In this document: in pieces, positions 6,098 through 15,237 of the stretch
How the letters are laid out: the number at the start of each line of letters is the position of its first letter
How positions within the stretch are numbered: position 1 is the stretch's first letter
Origin: Phycisphaerales bacterium
GTDB taxonomy: Bacteria > Planctomycetota > Phycisphaerae > Tepidisphaerales > Tepidisphaeraceae
NCBI GenBank assembly: GCA_025361735.1
Contig: JANYKD010000492.1
Location: forward strand, 1-35,908
Length of the DNA stretch: 35,908 nucleotides
Direction: 5' to 3'
The notes under the pieces: generated by a model
Told to the model about the DNA's origin: nothing
Databases searched by the model: none
The model's input: the letters and a program-made list of their open reading frames with translations, nothing else
Translations under genes and position numbers: made by a program

Positions 6098-7102
6098 ATG
6101 CTTGGACCGCTATTTGTCTCGCTGGCCGCGCTGCCGCTCTTTGCGTTCTGGTCCCGCAAGAGAGCGGAGGTCAAGTTTCCACCCCCGCCTGCGTGGGCGT
6201 CGTTCTTCACGCCCGAACGCTATGCCCAATTCGAGCGAGAAATCCATCGCTATTTTCAGCGTAACGAAATCGCCTGCCAGGTCCACGATGGCGTCGTCTA
6301 CGTCTTTCAAGCCGGCGACAAGACGCCACGCCATCAATGGGGGCTTCTCAACCTCGCGCAAGTCTGCAACCAAGGCGTGGTCGAGGAGTGGGCCCACTAC
6401 GTCCAGATGCACTTCGATGCGATGCTGCGCTCCGAAAAAGAGCACGCCGAACTCCAATCCCAGATTGGCGACCTCGCCGCCATCCGTGATCGCATCGGCG
6501 TTCGCCTCGGTCCGCCCGACATGCCGTTGGACAAGCTCATCTCGCGAGAGGACATCCCCGGCGTGTTCTCCTACATCGTCATCGACCTTCCCAGTTCCAT
6601 GGTCTCCGTGAACAGTGAGACGCTCGCCAGGTGGGGCATCTCATCTGAGCAGATCTTCGACATTGCCCTGGCGAACCTTAGAAAGGCAGAACGACCCCAA
6701 TGTCAGGATTTCGAAGTGGGGAAAGGACTCTCCATCATCGCAGCCCTTGGCGACAGTTTCTTCACCGCGAGCCACGCGCTCTTGTTGTCCGAGTATCCGC
6801 AATTCGTGGGGCCGCACGGAAGCCTGGTCTCCGTCCCGCATCGTCACGCGCTTCTGTGCTACCCGATTCGTGACCTGAATGTCGTTGGCGTGCTTCATCA
6901 CCTCTGGTCAATCACCCAGGGCATGGAGAAGGAAGGGCCCGGTTCGATCAGTCCGCAGATCTATTGGTACTTCCAGGGCAACTTCGTCCCCATCCCCTGT
7001 GAAATCAAAGACAGCTCCATTGCTGTCACGCCGCCCGAGGCCTTTATTAACATGCTCAACAGTCTTGGCGACCCCGATGCCCCGGCAGCCAGTCCCGCGT
7101 GA
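6098..7102 (+). CDS. DUF1444/YtpQ-like protein with N-terminal membrane anchor
   Basis: A 334-residue protein. The ATG at 6098 has an AAGGAG ribosome binding site five bases upstream, which decides against the longer open frame from 5957. Residues 1-20 are hydrophobic and followed by Arg/Lys, suggesting a signal anchor. The rest resembles the DUF1444 (Bacillus YtpQ) pattern: a C-terminal half with 'YIVIDLPSSMVSVN', an 'ALANLRKAE' helix, 'SFFTASHALLLSEYP', and 'SVPHRHALLCYPI' ending in 'QIYWYFQGNFVPIP'. The function of that family is unknown. The match is from pattern memory, so the domain call is moderate. The gene is convergent with the lipoprotein gene at 7264-8328. Confidence 0.65.
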   Translation: MLGPLFVSLAALPLFAFWSRKRAEVKFPPPPAWASFFTPERYAQFEREIHRYFQRNEIACQVHDGVVYVFQAGDKTPRHQWGLLNLAQVCNQGVVEEWAHYVQMHFDAMLRSEKEHAELQSQIGDLAAIRDRIGVRLGPPDMPLDKLISREDIPGVFSYIVIDLPSSMVSVNSETLARWGISSEQIFDIALANLRKAERPQCQDFEVGKGLSIIAALGDSFFTASHALLLSEYPQFVGPHGSLVSVPHRHALLCYPIRDLNVVGVLHHLWSITQGMEKEGPGSISPQIYWYFQGNFVPIPCEIKDSSIAVTPPEAFINMLNSLGDPDAPAASPA

Positions 7103-7175
7103 ACGGCCGTTTGAGCCGTTGCAGGCTGAGATTCTTCGCTTTGCGCTGAATGATGCGTGGGCCTCGGCAGGGGTT

Positions 7176-7205
7176 CGTTGATCGCTTGAAACAACGATCG
7201 TTTTT
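7176..7205 (+). terminator. Weak hairpin plus T5 after the DUF1444-like gene
   Basis: CGTTG (7176-7180) pairs with CAACG (7192-7196), or alternatively GATCG with CGATC, and T5 follows at 7201-7205. It sits between two convergent genes. The stems are short, so confidence is low. Confidence 0.3.
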
Positions 7206-7263
7206 CCATCAACAGGAGCGCACGTCACCCGTTGCCTTTGTGATCGGGTTGCTTCGCGGGCTA

Positions 7264-8328
7264 TCAGGGGTTCGCGACGTCAGGCCCATATCTTTCGACA
7301 GCGTCTTTTCTGATCTGTTCCATGATGGGCCGGTAATGCTCTTTGGGCATGATCCACTCGCCATCATTGTTGGGATAGATGGCTTTGAGGATCCTGCGTC
7401 GTTCGAAGAACTCCGGGCGGATGGACATGCTGATGCGGATGCGGTGGCGCGGGCCATCATCGGCTTCGGGCAAGGGGATCTGTTCCGGTTTGACGTTGTC
7501 GCAGCCGGGCATCGGCACGAGCCAGGGGGTCACATAACCGGTGTCGAGTCCGAGGTCGAAATTCCGCTTCCTCATGTCGACGGAGCCAAGGCCGCAGGCG
7601 TCGATCGCGTACCATTTCCCGCACATCGCCTCGGCCGCCTTGCGGGCGGTCCGGCTGTCCTTGATATCGAGTTGTCTCATCGTGTCCGCGAAGTTTTTTG
7701 TGACCGCGTCATTGAAGGATCCATCATTGTCCAGCAATGACATGCGGCCGATCTGGCAGCCTACGACATTGGAGACATTGTCTTCCCAGGAAAATGAGGA
7801 CGGGTCTTCCGAGTAAATGCCCGTCGAGCTCCAGCCGTACCAGGTGGCAATTTCGTGCCAGGTGCCGATGTAGAAGGCAAACGTGGCCGCGGAATCGATG
7901 GCGACAGTCCTGGCGATCTTCTCCTTGTCTGCGACGGAAGCCCAGCCATCGAGATACTCGATGTCAATGCGATAGAGAGTCCAGTCGGACATGAACTCGT
8001 AGCGTGTGTGGCCGCTCATAATGGCGGCGACGCTCTTGTCCGAGATACGCCTGGTCCAGTCGGCGCTGATTCTCACATGATCCACATCGATATGCCCGGC
8101 CTTGCCGGTGTAGGCGATGCCGTGTCCCTCGGTGACCGACCCATGTCTGCCGAGATCGTCGAGGCCGACGTAAAACGTGCCGAGGGTCGGCGTGGGCAGG
8201 GCGCCGATGCGAAAGACCGAACACCCTGTGGTGATGAAAAGGAGGCCGGCCAGGCAGAGCGACTGGCAGATTGTTAGAGCCACGGATGTCGACGATGGGA
8301 GACTTGATTTGGCTGCGCGGGTGGCCAT
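7264..8328 (-). CDS. DUF4056-like lipoprotein
   Basis: A 354-residue protein with a long, positively charged N-terminus, a hydrophobic segment at about 20-35 and the cysteine of 'FITTGC', a slightly atypical lipobox, suggesting lipid anchoring. The mature part contains 'GIAYTGKAGHIDVDHVR..ADWT', which I associate with DUF4056, a family of predicted periplasmic proteins with a conserved 'GG.ID..H.R' motif. It also carries 'WHEIATWYGW' and 'FSWEDNVSNVVG', a helical His/Glu/Trp pattern that could form a metal or hydrolase site. Function is unknown. The ATG at 8328 has only a weak ribosome binding site, so a slightly later start is possible. Confidence 0.65.
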   Translation of the reverse strand: MATRAAKSSLPSSTSVALTICQSLCLAGLLFITTGCSVFRIGALPTPTLGTFYVGLDDLGRHGSVTEGHGIAYTGKAGHIDVDHVRISADWTRRISDKSVAAIMSGHTRYEFMSDWTLYRIDIEYLDGWASVADKEKIARTVAIDSAATFAFYIGTWHEIATWYGWSSTGIYSEDPSSFSWEDNVSNVVGCQIGRMSLLDNDGSFNDAVTKNFADTMRQLDIKDSRTARKAAEAMCGKWYAIDACGLGSVDMRKRNFDLGLDTGYVTPWLVPMPGCDNVKPEQIPLPEADDGPRHRIRISMSIRPEFFERRRILKAIYPNNDGEWIMPKEHYRPIMEQIRKDAVERYGPDVANP

Positions 8329-8507
8329 GGACGCTTAGAACTCCATAACTGAGGCAATAGAGGCAACATACGGCAAATCAAAGTGGCCGACAAGACGCGG
8401 GGGCGGCGCCGAAGCGATGTCTTCCGCTCCGGCCGGGGGCGGTCAGTTCTCGACGGCCGGAACGATGCAGGTCTTGACGATCGGTTGAAGAACGTTCAAA
8501 TCCGGAC

Positions 8508-8530
8508 ACAGGCGAGGACGCCTGTGCTAC
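8508..8530 (-). repeat. REP palindrome with GTAG foot
   Basis: ACAGGCG (8508-8514) pairs with CGCCTGT (8519-8525) around AGGA, followed by GCTAC (8526-8530), which is a GTAG foot on the minus strand. It lies next to the terminator of the ThuA gene. The 210 bases between 8329 and the ThuA terminator contain nothing else gene-like. Confidence 0.6.
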
Positions 8531-8539
8531 AAACGAAAA

Positions 8540-8562
8540 CCGCTCCCCGAGCGGGGGAGCGG
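8540..8562 (-). terminator. Rho-independent terminator of the ThuA gene
   Basis: On the minus strand CCGCTCCCC (from 8562) pairs with GGGGAGCGG (to 8540), 9 perfect base pairs with a five-base loop, followed by TTTTCGTTT. It lies 33 bases after the ThuA stop codon at 8595. Confidence 0.8.
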
Positions 8563-8594
8563 CTTGGTTAATTCCGGAATTCAGAAAGACAACA

Positions 8595-9728
8595 TTACGC
8601 GCCAGATTTGGCGAGGATTTCCGTGTAGAGTTTCTTGAAATTCTCCTGCTTGGCTTCGTTGGCCTTTTGGTCAACGTCGGCGAGGAGTTCGCCCTTTTTT
8701 GGCTGCTTGAGACTCTGGAAGTCGTTGCGGGCCTTGGTGATCTGGTCGTACATGCCGATGAACCAGGCCTTGTCGGCCGACTTCTGAAGCTTGGCGACGA
8801 CGGCGTCACTGTCCTCGGCGTTGCGGCCCATCAGCTTGGCATGGCCGGCGAGGAAACCGCGGACGATTTCCACGGCCTGCACCTCGGGGTTGGGAACGGC
8901 GGAGCCTTCCTTGGTGATGCCCATGGCCCACTTGAAGGAGGCGATCAGGTGTTCCTGAAAGAGCTTGTCCTGCCAGGTCTTGTCGGTGTGGCCGAAATTG
9001 TTGTAGAACATGCGGCCCTTGCCGATCTCGCGGCACCAGGAGATTGGCACATGATAGGGCATCTTCAAGTTGGTCTTGGTCATCTGCATGCTGAGGAGCA
9101 CGCGGACGGCCTTGGGGTCGTACGAATCGGGCGGGTACTGGTAGATCTCTTCCTTGATGTCGTACTCGGCACCGAACATGGCGGTGGCGGGGTGGGCCAG
9201 GTCGTGGTTGATGACCTTGAGGGGAGTGCCCTGGCCCCAGGGGTGGCCGCCGAACTTGCCGTTGATGAACTGGGTATAGGTCAGCATCGGGCCGGTGTAT
9301 TTGGGGCCGAGCGTGGTGTCGGTGGCCGAGTGATAACCGAGGAAGGCGTGACCGGCCTCGACCCACTTGAGGATGGCTTCCCAACTGGCCGGCTCGATGG
9401 GCAGGCCGCCGGTGGTGTAGAAGAAGAGCACATCGACGTCCTTGAGCTTGTCGGGCGTGATGATGGAGGCATCCTGCGAGAATTCGCATTCCCAGAGGCC
9501 GGACCCTTTGCCGACCTCATCCATGATCCGGTCGACAAGGCAGGTGGTCCCGCCTTTGCGGTTGACCACGTCATGCATGAAGCCCTTGGACTGCGTCAGT
9601 ACCAGCATTTTGGCTTTCTTCTGCTGGGCCGAAGCCAGGGGCGAGAATGCGGCCATCACAAAGACGGCCGCGACCAGGCAGCGCAGGAGGGGCGATGCCA
9701 CGAGGGAGAGTGATTTGGGCGATTTCAT
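8595..9728 (-). CDS. Secreted ThuA-domain protein
   Basis: A 377-residue protein. ATG 9728 begins a textbook signal peptide: 'MKSPKSLSLVASPLLR', a hydrophobic core, then 'SPLASAQQKK' with cleavage after ASA near residue 35. The ThuA fold (trehalose utilization-like, class I glutamine-amidotransferase-like) covers about 38-270, with 'KMLVLTQSKGFMHD' at its start, 'DVLFFYTTGGLP', 'GHAFLGYHSATDT' and 'GRMFYNNFGHT'. A C-terminal all-helical, Lys-rich segment (about 285-377) is unusual for a bare ThuA domain. ThuA proteins are linked to trehalose or other sugar metabolism, and secreted planctomycete versions are common but mostly uncharacterised. It is divergent from the FAD-oxidoreductase gene and ends at its own terminator. 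Confidence 0.9.
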   Translation of the reverse strand: MKSPKSLSLVASPLLRCLVAAVFVMAAFSPLASAQQKKAKMLVLTQSKGFMHDVVNRKGGTTCLVDRIMDEVGKGSGLWECEFSQDASIITPDKLKDVDVLFFYTTGGLPIEPASWEAILKWVEAGHAFLGYHSATDTTLGPKYTGPMLTYTQFINGKFGGHPWGQGTPLKVINHDLAHPATAMFGAEYDIKEEIYQYPPDSYDPKAVRVLLSMQMTKTNLKMPYHVPISWCREIGKGRMFYNNFGHTDKTWQDKLFQEHLIASFKWAMGITKEGSAVPNPEVQAVEIVRGFLAGHAKLMGRNAEDSDAVVAKLQKSADKAWFIGMYDQITKARNDFQSLKQPKKGELLADVDQKANEAKQENFKKLYTEILAKSGA

Positions 9729-9936
9729 AGTTGATATACCTACCACGGCGGGGCGGGAGTGTTTTCGGAGTGTCGCCGGGAGAGACGGAGCGATGAATGA
9801 AGGCCCAGGGCGGTATTGCCTCAACCACAGGGTATAATGGCCCGGCGTTGCAGGCAGGTATCGGCGCAGTCTGGTCCTGGTTCTGATGCCTGCGGTATTC
9901 AATGCCGCCGCCAATCCAGTGCGGCAGGGAACACAG

Positions 9937-12318
9937 ATGATGAGACCACGGATCCTGATCGTGACGGCATTTGCACTTGCCATTGGCACGACCGCGGCTG
10001 TCGGTCATAACGTGTTGGTCGAGGCGGAGGGTTTCGCGCAGCGCGGCGGCTGGGTGGTGGATCCGCAGTTCATGGACATCATGGGGTCGCCCTATCTGCT
10101 GGCGCACGGACTCGGCCGGGCCGTGGCGGATGCGACGACGGACGTGCAATTCCCGGCGACCGGCACTTATCGCGTCTGGGTGCGCACCAAGGATTGGGTG
10201 GCGCAGTTCAAAGCGCCCGGTGCGCCGGGGCGGTTTCAGTTGGTCGTCAATGGTAAAACGCTCGACACCATCTTCGGCGCGGAAGGAGCGACCTGGCATT
10301 GGCAGGATGGCGGCAAAGTGGAAATCGCGGCGCCACGTGCGCGCCTCGCCCTGCATGATCTCACCGGCTTTGAGGGACGGTGCGACGCGGTGCTGTTCGC
10401 CAGCGATCCGCAGTTCACACCGCCCAACGAAGGACCGGCCATGGTCGCGTTCCGGCGCACGTGTCTCGGCTTGCCCGAGCAACCGGAAGCGGGCGGCGAC
10501 TTTGACTTTGTGGTGACGGGCGGCGGCATTGCGGGCACGTCGGCCGCGATTGTGGCGGCGCGGTTGGGATTGAAGGTTGCGCTGGTGCAGGATCGCCCGG
10601 TGCTTGGCGGCAATAACAGTTCCGAGGTCCGCGTATGGCTGCAGGGTGCGCGCAACAAGGAACCGTGGCCGCGTGTTGGCGACGTGGTGGCCGAGTTGGA
10701 GCAGGACAAACGTGCCCACTACGGCCCGGCGAATACCGCCGAGTTGTATGAGGATGAGAAGAAACTGGCGGTCGCCCGCGCCGAGCCGAATATTCGCCTG
10801 TTCCTCGAACATCGCGTCAACGCCGTCGAGGCCGATGGCGGACGGATCAGCGCCGTCATCGCCCAGGCGGTACGCACCGGGCATCGCTATCGCATCAGCG
10901 GGCGATGGTTTGCCGACTGCACGGGAGACGCGGCCGTGGGCGCGCTGGCGGGGGCGGATTTTGAGATGGAACCGAAAGGGCGCATGGGGCCGTGTAATCT
11001 CTGGAATGTCTGCGAGTGCAAGGACACCAACGCCATCAATACCGACGTGGCCGCTGCTGCCGGGCCGGCGTCGTTTCCCCGTTGTCCCTGGGCGCTGGAC
11101 CTGGCGGACCGGCCGTTTCCCGGCCGCAGCAAGACCAAGCCGGACACCGAGAAACTCGGCGGCTGGTATTGGGAAAGCGGATTCGATCGTGATCCGATCG
11201 CTGACATGGAGTACATCCGCGACTGGAATTTCCGGGCCATGTATGGCGCCTGGGATGCGATGAAGAACGTGGACAAGGTGTTGCCGAACCACACGCTCAA
11301 CTGGGCCGCGTACATCCTCGGCAAGCGCGAGTCTCGCCGCCTGATGGGTGACGTGGTGCTCAGTCTCGACGACCTGCAGAAGGACCGCCAGTTCCCCGAC
11401 GCCTGTGTGCCGACGGGCTGGAGCAACGACCTGCACCTGCCCGATCCCCTGTATCAGAGTGGCTTTGAGGGAGATGCGTTCATTTCCAAAGCCAATTTCG
11501 GTGAGTTTCCCGCCCATCGCGAGCAGCGGCCGTTCTGGGTTCCGTATCGCTGTCTCTATTCCCGCAACGTGGTGAATCTCTTCATGGCCGGGCGCGACCT
11601 GAGCGTCAAACACGAGGCGCTCGGCGCAGTGCGGGTGATGCGGACCGGCGGCTGCATGGGCGAGATTGTCGGCATGGCGGCGAGCATCTGCAAGAAACAC
11701 GAAGTCATGCCGCGGATTGTGTATGAGCAGTATCTCGGCGAACTCCAGGAGGTCATGCGGCGTGGTGCGGGCAAAGCGCCCGCCCCGGCGGATTATGTGA
11801 ACCAGGGCGAGCCCGCACGCAAGCCGGCCGTGCCGGCTGCACCCGTTGTGCCCGCGCCGGCCTGGTTGAGGAAAGCCGAACTGAATCTGGCCCGCACGGC
11901 GCGCGTTACTGTCTCCGGCAGCAGGGATGCCGGTGCCAGCCCGCCGGCTCTGCTGACCGACGGCCGGGCCGATGTGCGCGACAATGATGGCCGCTGGCTC
12001 AGCGACACCAGGCTCCCGCACGAAATTGAATTGACCTGGGAGCAGCCCGTAACCCTCGGTGCGGCGCGGATCATCTCGGGTTATCTATCGGGCGGCAAAG
12101 TCATCGAACCGATTTCCGACTTCACGCTCCAGTGGCACGATGGCACGCAATGGAAGGACATCCCCGGCGCGGCCGCGAAGGATAACGGTGACCCGTATTG
12201 GAACCAGACCTTCGCGCCGCTCCAAGCCACGAAGATTCGCCTGCGAGTGACCAGGACGCGCGGCGATATTTCACGCATCTGGGAGATCGAGCTTTACGGC
12301 CTGATGCAAGGCAGGTAG
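9937..12318 (+). CDS. Secreted FAD-dependent oxidoreductase with discoidin domain
   Basis: A 793-residue protein. AGGGA (9926-9930) lies six bases before ATG 9937, which begins a signal peptide (cleavage near residue 22), so this start is preferred over the open frame at 9886. Residues ~25-170 form a beta-rich, carbohydrate-binding-like module. A Rossmann FAD site 'VVTGGGIAGTSAAIVAARLG' at about 190-210 precedes 'GGNNSSEVRV', typical of the FAD-dependent oxidoreductase group that includes secreted planctomycete enzymes. 'YILGKRESRRLMGD' and 'NLFMAGRDLSVKHEALGAVRVM' belong to the same fold. A Pro/Ala linker near 625-645 leads to an F5/8 type C (discoidin) domain at about 648-790. The role is probably oxidation or handling of a sugar or cyclitol outside the cytoplasm, with discoidin giving glycan binding; the substrate is unknown. 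TATAAT at 9833-9838 is a possible -10 box. Confidence 0.88.
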   Translation: MMRPRILIVTAFALAIGTTAAVGHNVLVEAEGFAQRGGWVVDPQFMDIMGSPYLLAHGLGRAVADATTDVQFPATGTYRVWVRTKDWVAQFKAPGAPGRFQLVVNGKTLDTIFGAEGATWHWQDGGKVEIAAPRARLALHDLTGFEGRCDAVLFASDPQFTPPNEGPAMVAFRRTCLGLPEQPEAGGDFDFVVTGGGIAGTSAAIVAARLGLKVALVQDRPVLGGNNSSEVRVWLQGARNKEPWPRVGDVVAELEQDKRAHYGPANTAELYEDEKKLAVARAEPNIRLFLEHRVNAVEADGGRISAVIAQAVRTGHRYRISGRWFADCTGDAAVGALAGADFEMEPKGRMGPCNLWNVCECKDTNAINTDVAAAAGPASFPRCPWALDLADRPFPGRSKTKPDTEKLGGWYWESGFDRDPIADMEYIRDWNFRAMYGAWDAMKNVDKVLPNHTLNWAAYILGKRESRRLMGDVVLSLDDLQKDRQFPDACVPTGWSNDLHLPDPLYQSGFEGDAFISKANFGEFPAHREQRPFWVPYRCLYSRNVVNLFMAGRDLSVKHEALGAVRVMRTGGCMGEIVGMAASICKKHEVMPRIVYEQYLGELQEVMRRGAGKAPAPADYVNQGEPARKPAVPAAPVVPAPAWLRKAELNLARTARVTVSGSRDAGASPPALLTDGRADVRDNDGRWLSDTRLPHEIELTWEQPVTLGAARIISGYLSGGKVIEPISDFTLQWHDGTQWKDIPGAAAKDNGDPYWNQTFAPLQATKIRLRVTRTRGDISRIWEIELYGLMQGR

Positions 12319-12493
12319 CCGCGATGAGGCGATTGAAGGCCGGCGGCACGTGGTCGCGTCGGCCGAGCGCAATCGTCCCGAACTTCAGTGGCGGGCAATC
12401 CACCCTTCGGTGATTTCCAACTGCCGGGGACGGAAGCATTATTCGCATTTCGCGCCTTTTGCGTTTTTCCCGGCCGGGCTTAACCTGTGGGCA

Positions 12494-14116
12494 ATGCCGA
12501 CCGAGTTGGACCTACAGGCAAGCCGGGCCTTTCGCATCTTCTGGCTGATGTCGCTGCCGCTTCTGGTGCTGGCGGCGTATTACGTTCCACTGGAGCGCAG
12601 CCAGGAAGCCCGCGTGCTGGAGACGGCGCGGGAGATGATCAGCGGACCGGGCGAGGAGTGGATTTTCCCCCGGCTCAATGGACAGTTGCGGCTGCAAAAG
12701 CCCCCGCTGGCGTACTGGATGGCCGCGTCGGCGTTCAAGGTCGGGGGCTTGTCGGTGTTCGTGGGCCGGCTGCCGTTTGTCGTGGTCGTGGCGCTCACGC
12801 TGGGCGTTGTGTACAGCATCGGCCGGCGCTGGTTCTCGCCGATGGCGGGGCTGGTCGCGGCCGCGCTGACCTTTGCGTCGTCGCTGTATCAGTCGTATGG
12901 GTTTCTGGCCGAGACGGATGCGCTGAGCACGTTCTTCCTGACAGGCGCCTGCATCGGCTTCTGTGACCTGATTGATGCACGCGACAAGGCAACGGCGATG
13001 GGTTCATCTCTGGTTGCGGGATTCTGCGTGGGCATGGCCGGCATGAGCAAAGGCCCGCCGGCGGCGTTTGCGGTGGCGTTGTTCGTGCTGCTGGTCGCCA
13101 TCGAGCACAGACCCAGGGCGTTGTGGCAGTTTGTTGCACACGGTGGGCTGGCGCTGGCTCTGATGATCGCGGTGCCGTGGTGGCTGATTGTGACGCAGAA
13201 TCCTGAAGGGCACAGGATCCTCAATGAAGAGGTCGGTGAACTCTCCGCGGGCGTTCGCCACGGAAAGCCCTTCTGGCAGGTAATTCCGATGGCGTTCAAG
13301 GCCACTCTGCCGTGGATCGCGCCGGTCATCGCGGCACTGGTGTGGGCATTTTCGCCGGGTCGTCGCGGACGACAGCAGGATGCATTGTCCGCCAGGCCTG
13401 ACATGGTTCGGCGGCTGCTGCTCTGGGTGGGCATTATTTTCGTGTCACTGATGATGACGCGGCAGAAACAGGATCACTACTTCTTCCCGCTGGTTCCGCC
13501 GTTGATGCTGCTGGTGGGGGCGGCCGTTGACGCCGCGCTGCGTAGCGCCGACCCGCGCGGCCGGAAGATCGTTGTGGTGGTCTTTGGTGGCACCGCGCTG
13601 GCTGCAGTCCTGGCCGCGCCGGCCCTGCTGTTGCTGCCCAAAGGTTACGGTCAGCCGTTGCGGCCGATGGATGTGGTTCTGGCCACGGGGCTTCTGGCGG
13701 CATTCGTCACGGCGGTGCTTCTCTACCGCCGCTCGGTGGCCGCGGGATTGCTGTGTACGCTCTTCGCGGGTGCCCTGGCTATGACGCTGGTACTGGGCGT
13801 CTGGGGGCCGACGCTCAAGCCGGCCACGTTTGCGGGGATCGCCCGACAGATTCACGAGCAACATCCCAAGGCTCGCTTTGTCTTCTACCCGGAAGAGAAC
13901 TATCGGCTGAACTTTGAACTGCGTCGCGTCATCCCCGTGTGTCGGACGGTCCAGGAGTTGGAGGAGACCCTGATCGAGAAGCCCACGCAGCTGGTTATCG
14001 TCGAAGAGTCGGACAAGCCGCTGCAGATTCCCAAGCGAATCCGGTTGCTGGACAAGTACCCCATGCATGGGAGGATCATCTCGGTATATGGCGTGGCGCC
14101 GGAGTGGGCGAAATAA
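12494..14116 (+). CDS. ArnT/PMT-type membrane glycosyltransferase
   Basis: A 540-residue polytopic membrane protein with about 11-12 hydrophobic helices. The first luminal loop carries 'ERSQEARVLETAREMI', the position of the acidic catalytic residue in GT-C enzymes of the GT39/GT83 group (ArnT, PMT). It is followed by 'QKPPLAYWM', also typical. The C-terminal ~110 residues after the last helix are soluble, with 'RFVFYPEENYRLNFELRR', as in ArnT-like proteins. The enzyme should transfer a sugar from a polyprenyl phosphate donor to a lipid or protein on the outer face of the inner membrane. ATG 12494 starts the family-like N-terminus, although its ribosome binding site is weak. It follows the FAD oxidoreductase by 175 bases. 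Confidence 0.88.
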   Translation: MPTELDLQASRAFRIFWLMSLPLLVLAAYYVPLERSQEARVLETAREMISGPGEEWIFPRLNGQLRLQKPPLAYWMAASAFKVGGLSVFVGRLPFVVVVALTLGVVYSIGRRWFSPMAGLVAAALTFASSLYQSYGFLAETDALSTFFLTGACIGFCDLIDARDKATAMGSSLVAGFCVGMAGMSKGPPAAFAVALFVLLVAIEHRPRALWQFVAHGGLALALMIAVPWWLIVTQNPEGHRILNEEVGELSAGVRHGKPFWQVIPMAFKATLPWIAPVIAALVWAFSPGRRGRQQDALSARPDMVRRLLLWVGIIFVSLMMTRQKQDHYFFPLVPPLMLLVGAAVDAALRSADPRGRKIVVVVFGGTALAAVLAAPALLLLPKGYGQPLRPMDVVLATGLLAAFVTAVLLYRRSVAAGLLCTLFAGALAMTLVLGVWGPTLKPATFAGIARQIHEQHPKARFVFYPEENYRLNFELRRVIPVCRTVQELEETLIEKPTQLVIVEESDKPLQIPKRIRLLDKYPMHGRIISVYGVAPEWAK

Positions 14117-14119
14117 TTC

Positions 14120-14142
14120 GCGTCCGCTGAAGCGGATCCTAC
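14120..14142 (-). repeat. REP palindrome whose GTAG supplies a stop codon
   Basis: TCCGC-TGAA-GCGGA followed by TCCTAC. The CTAC at 14139-14142 is GTAG on the minus strand, and its last three bases are the TAG stop codon of the methyltransferase gene at 14139-15215. The unit fills the 22-base gap between two convergent genes. It resembles the elements at 4619-4638 and 31157-31176. Confidence 0.6.
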
Positions 14143-15215
14143 ATAGTCTTTTCCACGGCCACGACATCAACCGCGTACATGGCCGTGTAGCGGTCGTGCA
14201 TGCGTACCTGCCACGGGACCGCCGGGTCGTCGGCCACAATCCGCACGTTGTCGAGAGAGACAGGGTGCTTGCTTTGGGTGAGAATGGCCCGCAGCACCTG
14301 CCCGCTATCGCCATCGAAGAAGCCGCGCGGCGAGTGGCCGCCCAGCCACGCTTGTGGCGGTGAGATGACGCTGGACCAGTCGTAGGGACAGCCCACGACG
14401 AACCGGCCGCGCGGTGCGGTCACCCGCTGCATCGAACGGAGCAGGTCTAGCGGTGAATTGACGCAGTCGAGCAGGTTCAGGGCCATCGTGCGTGCGAACA
14501 CGCCATCGGTAAACGGCAGGCACAGCGCATCGGCGGCCCAGAAGTCCACGCGACTGTTTGCGGGGAAGTTGACCGGGAATTCCCGCCGTTCGTACAACAG
14601 GCCTAGCTTGCGTCGGTCATAGCGGACAGTTCCCTCGCGCAGGACGCGCCGGGCCAGTCGCAGCATGGGAATGTTCACGTCGATGCCCAGCACCAATTCG
14701 CCGGTGTGATCCGCCAACTCGAAAGTTGACCGGCCAACCGAACAACCGAGATCCAGCGCGGCACCGTTAAAATCCCCACCAGCCAGTTCCACCACAGTGG
14801 CCGCTACCTCGGCAACCATGCCGGGCCGGGGTTCGTGCGTCTCCCGCGGATCGAACTGGCCGTAATGATCCCAGGCGTACGAGGAGAGATGCTGTCGGAT
14901 CGAATCGAACCACGAGCCGGGTCCGGCGCCTTCGGCGAGGATCGAAGCCATGTCGCCCGAGAGATCATCGCGCAGGGTCAACTCCGCCTGATGATCGGCC
15001 AGGAATTGTCGTACATCGGCCAACAGGATCGGGATACCGTCGATGATCGGATATTCACCCTGGCAGGCGGGATTGGCGCAGCGGAGCAGGCCTTCGTCGA
15101 TCTCAGCACCGTGGCCACGAACGGTCATGGCGATGTCGAGCGAAAAATCGCCGAGTCCGCGCCTGCGGCAGAGCGGGCAAACGGGCTTCAACGTGTGAAA
15201 GTGCGCGAGACGCAA
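14139..15215 (-). CDS. SAM methyltransferase with N-terminal Trm112-like zinc ribbon
   Basis: A 358-residue protein. Residues 13-60 form a zinc-ribbon-like module with C13PLC16 and C46/C51, ending 'GEYPIIDGIPILL', the layout of Trm112/YcaR-type domains fused to methyltransferases. The class I methyltransferase core starts near residue 150 with 'AALDLGCSVGRS' (motif I), then 'VLGIDVN', 'FWAADALCLPF' and 'SPLDLLRSMQRVTAPRG'. The substrate is unknown. The start is TTG at 15215 with GGAAAG about ten bases upstream; a later start would lose the first Cys pair. It follows the PAAR gene by 22 bases on the same strand, so both are probably co-transcribed. Its TAG stop is supplied by a REP element. 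Confidence 0.8.
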   Translation of the reverse strand: MRLAHFHTLKPVCPLCRRRGLGDFSLDIAMTVRGHGAEIDEGLLRCANPACQGEYPIIDGIPILLADVRQFLADHQAELTLRDDLSGDMASILAEGAGPGSWFDSIRQHLSSYAWDHYGQFDPRETHEPRPGMVAEVAATVVELAGGDFNGAALDLGCSVGRSTFELADHTGELVLGIDVNIPMLRLARRVLREGTVRYDRRKLGLLYERREFPVNFPANSRVDFWAADALCLPFTDGVFARTMALNLLDCVNSPLDLLRSMQRVTAPRGRFVVGCPYDWSSVISPPQAWLGGHSPRGFFDGDSGQVLRAILTQSKHPVSLDNVRIVADDPAVPWQVRMHDRYTAMYAVDVVAVEKTM

Positions 15216-15237
15216 ATGGGTCGTTCTTTCCGGAGTC

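Noticed and set aside
8667..9713. 348-residue plus-strand frame opposite the ThuA gene
   Set aside because: Its glycine/valine/aspartate-rich translation is antisense composition, and the ThuA motifs are on the other strand.
9833..9838. TATAAT ahead of the FAD oxidoreductase gene as a complete promoter
   Set aside because: No -35 box is found at a proper distance, so it is mentioned only as a possible -10 box.
9571..12021. 816-residue minus-strand frame opposite the FAD oxidoreductase
   Set aside because: It runs antisense to a gene with clear domains, has no recognisable motif of its own and its translation is Arg/His/Ala-rich, as expected of the complement of GC-rich coding sequence.
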